A stretch of 14,528 bases of DNA from Candidatus Cloacimonadota bacterium. Lineage in GTDB: Bacteria; Cloacimonadota; Cloacimonadia; Cloacimonadales; WRIO01. The first letter of the stretch is position 1, and every line of letters starts with the position of its first letter. Positions 1-6,837 of the stretch are shown piece after piece. Location: assembly GCA_023230175.1 (NCBI GenBank), contig JALNXV010000042.1:1-14528 (forward strand), written 5' to 3'. The notes below the pieces were generated by a model that was not told the DNA's origin, made no database searches, and was given only the letters and a program-made list of their open reading frames with translations. Position numbers and translations under genes: made by a program.

Positions 1-248
1 TCATTCCCCTCAAACAAAAATGTATCAAAACTCTCTGTTCGACTTACGCTTGCAGATATATCAGGTAAATAATTTATCTTTGAAGAAATAAATTCTGATT
101 CAGAAATCTTTACATTTAATTTACTCTGTCTTAATTCAATGTTATTTTCTTGAGCTTGCTCTATTAAATATTGTAAATTATATACATTTGAAAACAACAA
201 ATTTGGTAGCATTGTCGATATTATAATAATAACAGTTTTTAGCTTCAT
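1..248 (-). CDS. TolC-family outer membrane efflux protein, N-terminal fragment (runs off window edge)
   Basis: Reading the minus strand from an ATG at 248 gives 82 open codons to the window edge with no stop. The start has a good ribosome site, AGAGGA, a few bases upstream. The product begins with a signal peptide (MKLKTVIIIISTML, then PNLLFS). The mature start follows the pattern of outer-membrane efflux (OEP/TolC) proteins: a hydrophobic-polar helix around YLIEQAQENNIELRQ, matching the family's 'A(L/Q)xNNxELR', then VKISESEFISSK and the turn INYLPDISASVS, matching the usual 'R..lLPslsas'. Family members form trimeric outer-membrane channels for type I secretion or RND efflux. Partner genes would lie to the left, outside the window, so the substrate cannot be stated. 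It is divergent from the flagellar operon. Only the N-terminus was seen, so the family call is good but not certain. Confidence 0.72.
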   Translation of the reverse strand, partial: MKLKTVIIIISTMLPNLLFSNVYNLQYLIEQAQENNIELRQSKLNVKISESEFISSKINYLPDISASVSRTESFDTFLFEGN

Positions 249-275
249 AAATTCCTCTTTAATCTTAATTATATA

Positions 276-284
276 ATTATAACA
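276..284 (-). promoter_or_regulatory. Extended -10 promoter element for the TolC-family gene
   Basis: On the minus strand the bases read TGTTATAAT, a perfect TATAAT hexamer with the TGn extension. They lie about 28 bases upstream of the start codon at 248, placing the transcript start near 269. No convincing -35 box is present at the normal distance, which is acceptable for an extended -10 promoter. This is pattern recognition in AT-rich DNA. Confidence 0.45.
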
Positions 285-484
285 ATAAAAAATCCTTATT
301 CCTGCAAATTATTTAAAAACAAAGAGAAATTTTTTCTTATTTAAAGAATAAACTAAAAATCTGTTGTATTTCATTTGCTTATTAAAACCTAATAATCAGA
401 AACTTAAGAAAAACTACATAATTATCTATAATACAGTACGTTAAATGCTACAAAGAATATATGATTGTTAAGTTATAATCTCAA

Positions 485-499
485 TGGCATCAGCTTTGC
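485..499 (+). promoter_or_regulatory. Sigma-54-type promoter upstream of fliD
   Basis: TGGCAT, five bases, then TTGC(T) matches the sigma-54 consensus TGGCAC-N5-TTGC(A/T). The diagnostic GG (486-487) and GC (498-499) doublets are exactly 12 bases apart. The transcript start would fall near 510, giving a leader of about 50 bases before fliD. Sigma-54 control of hook and cap genes is established in several flagellated diderm groups. No activator (FlrC/FlgR type) gene is in the window. Confidence 0.6.
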
Positions 500-518
500 T
501 TTTTATTAGAAAAAATAT

Positions 519-545
519 TAAAGATTTTGAAAAATATTCCGATTA
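519..545 (+). promoter_or_regulatory. Sigma-28 (FliA)-type promoter upstream of fliD
   Basis: TAAAGATT, 11 bases, then TCCGATTA matches the flagellar sigma-28 consensus TAAAGTTT-N11-GCCGATAA at 7 of 8 and 6 of 8 positions with the exact spacing. The transcript would start near 552, just before the GGAGGAAG ribosome site at 553-560, so the leader would be very short but still translatable. It lies immediately downstream of the sigma-54-like site, so fliD may be expressed both as a middle and as a late flagellar gene. Confidence 0.6.
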
Positions 546-561
546 GTACTATGGAGGAAGA

Positions 562-2889
562 ATGTCAGGAGATATAAAAATTTCAGGAGTTTCAACAGGT
601 ATCGATTTTGAAACCTTAGTAACTCAGCTCGTAGAAGCTGAAAGGTATCAATCAATCAAGCTCACGTCTTGGAAAAAAGACTGGCAAGAAAAAATTGATA
701 CATTACAAGAACTCAGCTCTAGAGTATCTTCTCTCCAAACTGCAAATAATACCCTCAAAGCATCAAGTTCATTTATCTCCAGAACCGCTGATACTACAAA
801 TTCAGACGTTGCAGATATCACTGTTGACAGTTCTTCTTCTCTTGGCTCATATAAATTTGAAGTTGCCGATGGCACTAAACATAAAACAGGCAGTGTAGGA
901 CTTGCTGATGATTTCACCTTATCCGCTGACCAAACATTAACCTTTAATGATGGAGACTCTAAAACAATTTCTGTTTTATTGCTTACAGGGATGACTTCTC
1001 AAGATATTATCGAAACTGTCCAGGCAGAGATAACAGCACAAGGTTCAAATGCTAAAATAGAACTTACTCAGGATGGTTCTGACTTATACTCCAATAGGAT
1101 AGTAATAACCTCAGCCACAACAGGCAAAGACGGAACAATTAGCTTTACTAGTGATGCTGGGATATTCAACCAAAAATCTTTGGATTTAGAATTTGAGGGA
1201 ATAAGTCCTGATATAATGATTCCTACAGGCTCATATACAGGTCATATATCAAAAAGAATAAATTTCACAGTCACAACAGGCGGTACTTTAGACTCAGGAA
1301 ATGTAAAGATTAAATGGGAAGACCCAACAGAAAATAAAAGTGGTACAGTAACAATTAATGATAATACTGTCACATTATTTCAAGGTTTATCAATCAATCT
1401 CGCAGATAACTCTGCATCCTTAACAAAAGGGGATAAGTTTTCATTAGATGTTTTTGCTCCAGACATACAATTAGGACAAGACAGAGGTGTTGCCCAATCT
1501 GCCCAATTAACACATACGGGATTGAGTAGTACAAATGCTTATGTAACCACTTCAGATTCTATGTTTAGTTATTCTTATGCCGGGGTTCAGTCGCCTTTAA
1601 TAAATGTTCCGGCAAATACAACCTTAGAAGACTTTGCTAAATTAATAAATGAAAGTGCCGGCAATCCCGGCGTAAAAGCTACTATTATAAATGATGGTAT
1701 GGGTACAGCACAATCATTTCATTTAGTTTTGACAGGAAATAATTCCGGAGCAGCAAATCAAGTTACTGTTACTCAATCTACTTTAACCAATATGAATAAC
1801 ATTGATAATTTTGAAACAACCAGAAGAGCAACAAATGCAATGGTCAAAATTGATGACTATCCTCAAGACCCTGATTCTTGGATACAAAAAAGTTCAAATT
1901 TAATAACTGACTTGATTAATGGTGCATCTATAAAAATAAAAGATACAGGAATAGTCAATTTTACTATTTCAAACAACGAAAATGATATGGCAGAAAAGGT
2001 TCAATCCTTTGTTGATGAATATAATTCTTTACTTGATTACATTGATGAGATTACTAAGGTTGTCCTCAATGAAGATAATGAAGCAGATATTGATTCAGCA
2101 GGAGTTTTAGTAGGTAATTATGCAGTTAATATACTAAAAAGTACTTTAAGAACATATATAGGAGAAAGAGCTGATGGTTTTGATGCAGATAGTGACACAT
2201 ATTCTTTATTGACTCAAGTCGGATTAAGTACAAACGACAGTAACCGTTTAGAATTTGATATTGATGTTTTCAAGACTGAGTTAAATGAAAATCCTTCCGA
2301 AGTAATTCAATTATTTTCTGCTGACAAAGTAGGCTCAATAGATAACAACAATCTTATTTATATGTCCGGTACAAGCGAAACAAAAGCGGGGATATATGAC
2401 TTCACAGTTAATTATGTTGAAGACGGATTTGGGGGCTATACTGATGAAATTGCATCTGTTTCTTATACTGACAAAAATACAGGTATTACTTATGACTCAA
2501 CAGATAATAAAGACATTAGAATAGCAACAGATAAGAAAAGTTTTACAGTCTTTGGGGGGAGTGCAAGAGGTGTTGCAATATTAAATGTAAGTGGTTCTGC
2601 TACTGAAGAATTCACCTTAGCTGTCAAACAAGGTAAAGCTATTAGTTTTGATGAAGAACTTACCAGACTATTTGATGATGATACCGGTCTGACAAAAATA
2701 TTAGAAAAAAATTATGAAACAATTATTGAAAATATAGATAGACGTATTGAAAGAGAAGAATCAAGAGTATTACAAGTAAAAAAAAGACTTGAACTTAAAT
2801 TTGCAAATCTTGAAGTAAATCTTTCCAATTGGAACAGCCAAATGGAATCTCTTCAATCACAGATTTCATCATTACCATCAGAAGTATAA
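562..2889 (+). CDS. fliD: Flagellar filament cap protein FliD (hook-associated protein 2)
   Basis: FliD forms the cap at the growing tip of the flagellar filament, outside the cell, and promotes flagellin folding. The 775-residue product has the FliD N-terminal domain at about 5-105 (VSTGIDFETLVTQLVEAER, then a coiled-coil with KIDTLQELSSRVSSLQ). A flagellin hook-IN type motif lies at about 345-403 (NVPANTTLEDFAKLINES, GVKATII, FHLVLTGNNSGAANQ). The FliD C-terminal domain starts at about 427 (VKIDDYPQDPDSWIQKSSN, LITDLINGASIKI, VQSFVDEYNSLLDYI). A final coiled coil lies at about 715-770. It is longer than many FliD proteins; the extra length is in the variable surface region at 110-330 and an insert at about 595-695. 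The ATG has GGAGG four bases upstream. fliS follows after 16 bases. The identification is firm. Confidence 0.96.
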   Translation: MSGDIKISGVSTGIDFETLVTQLVEAERYQSIKLTSWKKDWQEKIDTLQELSSRVSSLQTANNTLKASSSFISRTADTTNSDVADITVDSSSSLGSYKFEVADGTKHKTGSVGLADDFTLSADQTLTFNDGDSKTISVLLLTGMTSQDIIETVQAEITAQGSNAKIELTQDGSDLYSNRIVITSATTGKDGTISFTSDAGIFNQKSLDLEFEGISPDIMIPTGSYTGHISKRINFTVTTGGTLDSGNVKIKWEDPTENKSGTVTINDNTVTLFQGLSINLADNSASLTKGDKFSLDVFAPDIQLGQDRGVAQSAQLTHTGLSSTNAYVTTSDSMFSYSYAGVQSPLINVPANTTLEDFAKLINESAGNPGVKATIINDGMGTAQSFHLVLTGNNSGAANQVTVTQSTLTNMNNIDNFETTRRATNAMVKIDDYPQDPDSWIQKSSNLITDLINGASIKIKDTGIVNFTISNNENDMAEKVQSFVDEYNSLLDYIDEITKVVLNEDNEADIDSAGVLVGNYAVNILKSTLRTYIGERADGFDADSDTYSLLTQVGLSTNDSNRLEFDIDVFKTELNENPSEVIQLFSADKVGSIDNNNLIYMSGTSETKAGIYDFTVNYVEDGFGGYTDEIASVSYTDKNTGITYDSTDNKDIRIATDKKSFTVFGGSARGVAILNVSGSATEEFTLAVKQGKAISFDEELTRLFDDDTGLTKILEKNYETIIENIDRRIEREESRVLQVKKRLELKFANLEVNLSNWNSQMESLQSQISSLPSEV

Positions 2890-2905
2890 TATCCGGGAGG
2901 AATAA

Positions 2906-3340
2906 ATGGATAATAGATATCAAACGTATAGACAAGTAGAAATTAACACAACAAACAGAGGCAAAATTGTTGTTATGCTGTATTCCGGTGCAATAACTTT
3001 TTTAAACAAAGCCAAAATCTATATGGAAAAGAAAGATTATTCCAATAAAGGAAAATTTCTCATCAAAGCTCTTAACATAATCGAAGAGCTCAACATCGCC
3101 CTAGATATGGCTAAAGGTCAAGAAATTTCAAAAAATCTCAGATCAATATATCTTTTCTTAGAAAGATATCTCTCTAAAGCAAACCTTGAAAACGACCCTG
3201 TTAAAATTGAAAAATCTATAGATATTCTTGAAAAATTAAAATCAGCATTTGAAGAAATTTTAACAAATCCTGACCTACAAGAAGCCCACCAAATCAATAA
3301 AAGAGAACAAATTCAAAATAGTATCCGAAAAATTATTTAA
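2906..3340 (+). CDS. fliS: Flagellin export chaperone FliS
   Basis: FliS binds the C-terminus of flagellin in the cytoplasm, prevents premature polymerisation and aids its delivery to the export gate. The 144-residue product has the family hallmarks: YQTYRQVEINTTNRGKIVVM near the N-terminus, then LYSGAITFLNKAK, a helix with GKFLIKALNIIEELNIAL, and a later helix around IYLFLERYLSKANLENDP. Length is normal for the family (about 120-145). A strong ribosome site, GGGAGG at 2895-2900, precedes the ATG, and the gene lies 16 bases after fliD in the usual fliD-fliS order. Its stop codon overlaps the -35 element of the next gene's proposed sigma-28 promoter. Confidence 0.95.
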   Translation: MDNRYQTYRQVEINTTNRGKIVVMLYSGAITFLNKAKIYMEKKDYSNKGKFLIKALNIIEELNIALDMAKGQEISKNLRSIYLFLERYLSKANLENDPVKIEKSIDILEKLKSAFEEILTNPDLQEAHQINKREQIQNSIRKII

Positions 3341-3364
3341 ACTTCTTGACAATGTTACCGATAT
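3338..3364 (+). promoter_or_regulatory. Sigma-28 (FliA)-type promoter for the FlgM-like gene
   Basis: TAAACTTC, 11 bases, then ACCGATAT matches TAAAGTTT-N11-GCCGATAA at 6 of 8 positions in each half with exact spacing (TAAA-N15-ACCGAT). The first element overlaps the fliS stop codon. Transcription would start near 3371, ten bases before the AGGAGG ribosome site at 3381-3386. An alternative sigma-70 reading of the same bases (TTGACA at 3346, TATAAA at 3367) has a short 15-base spacer. A sigma-28 promoter in front of an anti-sigma-28 gene is the arrangement known for flgM in enterobacteria. Confidence 0.52.
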
Positions 3365-3391
3365 ATTATAAAGTAGCCATAGGAGGATGAA

Positions 3392-3916
3392 ATGGCAATA
3401 GATAAAATTCATACTGACATCCTAAGCCGTGGAATCATACAGGAAAGTGTGAAAGAGGCTACTTCAGGGAAGAAGGATAATGTCAAAAACTCTGATAAAG
3501 AGGTGAAAAAAAGCACCTTACAGGACAGTACTGTCTTTTCTAAGGATGCTAAAAAACTTCAAGAAACCGAAGTTATTTTACAAAATGCTTTACAAAAGCT
3601 TAAAGAAATGGACGAATTAAACCTTCAAAAACTCGAAGGAATTCAATCCAAAATCGATAACGACTTCTATAATAATGATGCCGTACTTGATGAAATTATA
3701 GATGAAATATTTCCTGAAGAACAAATTAAAAAATCTGTTTCTCGCCGCATTCAAGCTGAAAAATACTTATCAGAATTAAATAAGCTTGACCAAAATGACA
3801 CCTTAGATGATACAAAAATTCAAGATATAAAAGAAAAAATCAATAAGGGATACTATAATTCTAAGGAAATCACTGAAAAAATCGCTGATGAATTACTCAA
3901 TATTGCGGATATTTAA
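3392..3916 (+). CDS. FlgM-like anti-sigma-28 candidate with duplicated C-terminal unit
   Basis: The 174-residue product is acidic/basic-rich, has no signal peptide or membrane segment, and starts with a low-complexity lysine-rich stretch (25-45) likely to be disordered. It then shows the FlgM pattern: STVFSKDAKKLQ at 46-57 (family 'v.lS..A..l') and, after a helix, KLEGIQSKIDNDFYNN at 80-95 leading to a helix ending DEIIDEIF (family 'kv..lk..I..G.Y.....ia..ll'). The same unit recurs at 142-169 as KIQDIKEKINKGYYNS then ITEKIADELLN, offset by 62 residues. FlgM binds and inhibits sigma-28 until hook completion and is then exported; ordinary FlgM is about 90-100 residues with one such unit. It has a strong AGGAGG ribosome site, lies 51 bases after fliS and probably has its own sigma-28 promoter. 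The FlgM assignment is by motif and context, not overall similarity. Confidence 0.6.
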   Translation: MAIDKIHTDILSRGIIQESVKEATSGKKDNVKNSDKEVKKSTLQDSTVFSKDAKKLQETEVILQNALQKLKEMDELNLQKLEGIQSKIDNDFYNNDAVLDEIIDEIFPEEQIKKSVSRRIQAEKYLSELNKLDQNDTLDDTKIQDIKEKINKGYYNSKEITEKIADELLNIADI

Positions 3917-3918
3917 AA

Positions 3919-4344
3919 ATGGCTCTCGAAAAAATTCATATCACTTACCTAAAAGAATTCATTGATCAACTTATTATCAACAAAGGAATAATACAAGTTG
4001 CTCACCCGGAAAGAGTTATCGAAAAAATTAAGATTGATTTCTTAGTTAAACTTGCCTTTAGGTTTTACAGTAAGCTTTATAGCTCAGAAAAATATGCAAG
4101 CTACTTAAAAAAAACCGAAGATTATATTAAAAATAGTGATGAAAAAGAATACCAACATATTCTTCAAGATATGTTAAATATTATGAACGAAGCAGAAACA
4201 GAACACACTTTACAATGTCTAAATTGTGGTGCTGCAATCAATATTGAAGAATTAAAAAAACTTGGAGACTGTTTGCCTTTATGCAGTGATTGCCAAAATG
4301 AAATTGGCTTAGAAATGGATATATGGGAAAAAGTTTTTGATTAA
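3919..4344 (+). CDS. Small zinc-finger protein of the flagellar operon, function unknown
   Basis: The 141-residue product has a helical N-terminal part (about 1-95) and a C-terminal four-cysteine module: C100-x2-C103 and C122-x2-C125, with the context CLNCGAAI and LPLCSDCQ. The form CxxCGxxI...PxxxCxxCQ and the 18-residue gap resemble the zinc finger of DksA/TraR proteins, though the gap is one residue longer than usual and the DksA coiled-coil with its DxxDxA tip is not seen. The start lies two bases after the preceding stop and lacks a clear ribosome site, so it is probably translated by coupling. Its first residues, MALEKIH, resemble MAIDKIH of the upstream protein. As last gene of a flagellar operon it may act with the FlgM-like protein or in flagellar gene control; this is inference. 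The CDS itself is well supported. Confidence 0.78.
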   Translation: MALEKIHITYLKEFIDQLIINKGIIQVAHPERVIEKIKIDFLVKLAFRFYSKLYSSEKYASYLKKTEDYIKNSDEKEYQHILQDMLNIMNEAETEHTLQCLNCGAAINIEELKKLGDCLPLCSDCQNEIGLEMDIWEKVFD

Positions 4345-4374
4345 TCAATAATATTAATTTTATTTTTAAAGATT

Positions 4375-4406
4375 AAAACAGATCTCAGTAAAGGGATCTG
4401 TTTTTT
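4375..4406 (+). terminator. Rho-independent terminator of the fliD operon
   Basis: A perfect 10-bp stem (AAAACAGATC at 4375-4384 with GATCTGTTTT at 4395-4404) encloses a 10-base loop and runs into a T tract at 4401-4406. It begins 30 bases after the last flagellar stop codon. The adenines before the stem could also allow weak termination on the other strand, but no gene needs it. Confidence 0.85.
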
Positions 4407-4424
4407 ATAACTAAGATTCTGTGA

Positions 4425-4552
4425 CAACTGTTGAATAATATCAAATATGTTCTATGAGCTTCCGGCTTATAGAGTATTTATTTATTGTAATTCTTACATT
4501 TAATAAGTTTATAATGCAAACAAGGATGATTAACAACATTAGTCAACAGTCT
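4425..4552 (+). repeat. Intergenic MITE-like element, copy A (~128 bp)
   Basis: The ends form an imperfect terminal inverted repeat: the left end CAACTGTTGAATAAT (4425-4439) and the reverse complement of the right end, AGACTGTTGACTAAT (4552-4538), agree at 12 of 15 positions. The whole interval aligns along its length with 6709-6837 in the same orientation. Shared blocks include AATAATATCAAATA, AAGTTTAT, a CAARCAARGATG stretch and CAACATTA. An internal hairpin CTATGAGC (4452-4459) / GCTTATAG (4465-4472) is conserved in position with copy B. It encodes nothing recognisable. It lies 18 bases beyond the fliD operon terminator. It could be a non-autonomous transposable element or a structured-RNA repeat; two copies in a short window suggest more in the genome. 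Confidence 0.65.
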
Positions 4553-4846
4553 CAGATATAGCGACAGATATTAAACACTTATCCTTAAATAACGTTATTG
4601 CTATAAATAATTTAAGAGTTAAACTACACACTGATAATTTTATCTTTTCTAAATTATTAAATCTATTATTTAACTCTGATATTGTGATATGAAACTAAAA
4701 CCATTATAGCTAAGGTAATTTATTAATATAAGACAATATTTCTTATTATTCAAATAATTTGATTTTTTACTTGACTATAATGCAAACTTATTTTTCTTTA
4801 CTATTCTGAATACAAAGTTTTATGATAAATACCAGGAGGATAGAAA
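4553..4846. other. Intergenic stretch upstream of the PpiD-like gene
   Basis: This AT-rich stretch has no credible coding frame. It holds a 12-base palindrome AATAACGTTATT (4588-4599) and a 9-bp inverted repeat AGAGTTAAA (4615-4623) / TTTAACTCT (4669-4677) with a 45-base loop. A perfect TATAAT at 4776-4781 could be the -10 box for the gene at 4847, with a start near 4788 and a leader of about 60 bases, but no -35 box is convincing; TTGACT at 4771 overlaps it instead. The leader ends in the strong ribosome site AGGAGGA at 4834-4840. Confidence 0.4.
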
Positions 4847-6628
4847 ATGCTCGAAGATTTGAGAAAAAACCAGAAATTTATTATATGGATTATTGCCATA
4901 GTTTTTATTGTCAGTATGGCACTTATGGGGATTATGGACATCTTTCAAAAAAAACCGGTTGTCGGTAAAATTTACGGCAAAAAGATACTTTATAATGAAT
5001 ATGACCAAATGTTTCGACAAAATGTTGAAATGTACTTAGCCCAAAACCCTGACGCTCAATTAGACGAAAACCTCACTAAAAGCCTTAATGAACAAACTTG
5101 GAATCAATTAGTTAGCAGAACTGTTATGCAAAGACAAATAAAAAATTATCGCATAAAAGTATCTGATAAAGACATAATTAATAAATTTAAAAACGACCCT
5201 CCTCAAGAAATTCAACAAAATCCTGGCTTTATGACTGACGGTAAATTTGATAAACAAAAATACCTAAGTGCAATCGCTACTGATGAATATTTTGCTCAAC
5301 AATTAGAACAATATATCAGAGAACTTTTACCTTATGAAAAATTAGAAAGAAAAATCAAAGACCAAGTAGTCGTAACCGAAGATTCTGTAAGAATAGACTG
5401 GATTGAAAAAAATGATAAAGCAAGTGGAAAAGTAATCTTCTTCGACTATAATAAAATACCTGCTCAAGAAATAAATGATGCAGACATACAATCTTATTAT
5501 GATAACAATAAAGAAAAATATAGAAAAGATCCTGCAAGAAAATACCGTTATGTTCAATTAAAATTAGAGGCTTCTCCTGATGACATCACTCTCGCTAAAG
5601 AAGAAATTGACTATGTAAATAGTTTAATCTTATCAGGTCAAGACTTTGGTACTCTTGCAGAACAATATTCACAAGACCCGGGGTCAGCAAGCAAACAAGG
5701 TAGCTTAGGATATTTCGGTAAAGGTAGAATGGTACCTGAATTTGAAGAAAAAGCTTTTTCTATGAATGTAGGCGACATCAGCGAACCCTTTAAAACTAAT
5801 TTCGGCTGGCATATTTTAAAAGTTACCAATACTAAAACTAATGATAAGGGCGAAAAAGAAGTCGAAGCAAGCCATATCTTAATCAAGATTGAACCTTCAG
5901 ATAAAACAAAAATGGATTTACGTAACTTAGCTGATGATATTTATACTCTAGTTAAAGAAAAAGATTTTGAAAATGCAATTGCTGATCACGAACTCGAAAT
6001 AAAAGAAACTGCTGAATTTAACGAAACTACTGAATATATACCCGGAATAGGACGTTATCCTCACTTAGTTAAAGAAGCATTTTCAGAGAAAATTGGATTT
6101 ATGCCTGAACCTGTAAAAACTTATGACGGATCTTATATCATAGCAGAACTTTCTTACAAAGTCGGCTCTCATATCCAAGAATTTGACAAAGTAAAAGAAG
6201 TTATAAAAAGAGAACTTGATAAAAATAAGAGAATTGAACTTGCCTATAACAAAGCAAATGAGATTTTAAGTAACAATCCGGTTGAAGACTATTTCAAAAA
6301 AGCTGAAGAAGCAGGTTTTAGTATAGTAGATTTTAAAGACATCACTATATCAAAAAGCATTCCTCAAATTGGGCTTGATAAGCAACTTAATCAAGCTATC
6401 TTCGCAATTGAAGCTAATAACTGGGCTAAACTTATTAAATCAGATAAAGGTGCTTATATGGCATTTGTAGAAAATAGAACTCACGCTGATATGGAAGGAT
6501 TCAATTCAAAAAAAGATGAACTTACAGAAGAATATCGTCAAAGAAAAGAACAAGCTCATTATTCTGAATGGTATCAAAAAGTACTTAAAGAAGCTAAAAC
6601 TGAAGATTTAAGATATTTGTATTATTAA
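4847..6628 (+). CDS. PpiD/SurA-like membrane-anchored parvulin-type peptidyl-prolyl isomerase or chaperone
   Basis: PpiD-type proteins are held in the inner membrane by one N-terminal helix and assist folding of exported and outer-membrane proteins in the periplasm. The 593-residue product has a short cytoplasmic start, a membrane segment at about 11-30, and a SurA-N-like chaperone region at about 38-200 ([17 protein letters not shown] and long helices). A parvulin domain follows at about 233-328 ([50 protein letters not shown]). A second, eroded parvulin-like segment starts at ASHILIKI (341-348) and ends near 440 ([15 protein letters not shown]). The first domain lacks the usual opening histidine motif (RYVQLKL replaces ASHILI), so isomerase activity is doubtful. 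It is a single-gene unit between two terminators, with the strong ribosome site AGGAGGA. The general family is clear; whether it is a PpiD orthologue is less so. Confidence 0.88.
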   Translation: MLEDLRKNQKFIIWIIAIVFIVSMALMGIMDIFQKKPVVGKIYGKKILYNEYDQMFRQNVEMYLAQNPDAQLDENLTKSLNEQTWNQLVSRTVMQRQIKNYRIKVSDKDIINKFKNDPPQEIQQNPGFMTDGKFDKQKYLSAIATDEYFAQQLEQYIRELLPYEKLERKIKDQVVVTEDSVRIDWIEKNDKASGKVIFFDYNKIPAQEINDADIQSYYDNNKEKYRKDPARKYRYVQLKLEASPDDITLAKEEIDYVNSLILSGQDFGTLAEQYSQDPGSASKQGSLGYFGKGRMVPEFEEKAFSMNVGDISEPFKTNFGWHILKVTNTKTNDKGEKEVEASHILIKIEPSDKTKMDLRNLADDIYTLVKEKDFENAIADHELEIKETAEFNETTEYIPGIGRYPHLVKEAFSEKIGFMPEPVKTYDGSYIIAELSYKVGSHIQEFDKVKEVIKRELDKNKRIELAYNKANEILSNNPVEDYFKKAEEAGFSIVDFKDITISKSIPQIGLDKQLNQAIFAIEANNWAKLIKSDKGAYMAFVENRTHADMEGFNSKKDELTEEYRQRKEQAHYSEWYQKVLKEAKTEDLRYLYY

Positions 6629-6647
6629 TATCTTTTAAGATAAACTT

Positions 6648-6675
6648 AAGGCAGACTATATAGTCTGCCTTTTTT
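6648..6675 (+). terminator. Rho-independent terminator after the PpiD-like gene
   Basis: A perfect 24-base palindrome at 6648-6671 (half-site AAGGCAGACTAT) is followed by a T run through 6675. It starts 20 bases after the stop codon. There is no separate loop sequence; the central TATA forms the turn. Confidence 0.85.
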
Positions 6676-6708
6676 ATTGTATATCTTTTAATCAAAATGT
6701 AATTTAGA

Positions 6709-6837
6709 AGACTGTTAAATAATATCAAATAATATTCTACGAGCTACCGATTGTAGAGAGCTTATTGTTTGATATTTGTGTATTTAAAAAGTTTATGGTA
6801 CAAGCAAAGATGCTCGCACAACATTATTCAGCCGCTT
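6709..6837 (+). repeat. Intergenic MITE-like element, copy B (~129 bp)
   Basis: This is the second copy of the element at 4425-4552, same orientation and almost the same length. Its left end AGACTGTTAAATAAT (6709-6723) agrees at 13 of 15 positions with the inverted right end of copy A. Its right end (6837-6823, reverse strand AAGCGGCTGAATAAT) is a weaker inverted repeat sharing TGAATAAT. Copy B folds into a long hairpin: a 14-pair outer stem (6721-6734 with 6763-6776, one G-U pair) around a 6-pair inner stem (CTACGA 6737-6742, TTGTAG 6751-6756). It lies 33 bases beyond the PpiD-like gene's terminator. An 81-codon open frame starting inside it has no ribosome site and no recognisable product. 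Confidence 0.62.

Noticed and set aside
3346..3372. Sigma-70 promoter reading TTGACA / TATAAA before the FlgM-like gene
   Set aside because: The spacer is only 15 bases, while the overlapping sigma-28 reading has exact spacing and fits the gene's proposed role. It is kept only as an alternative.
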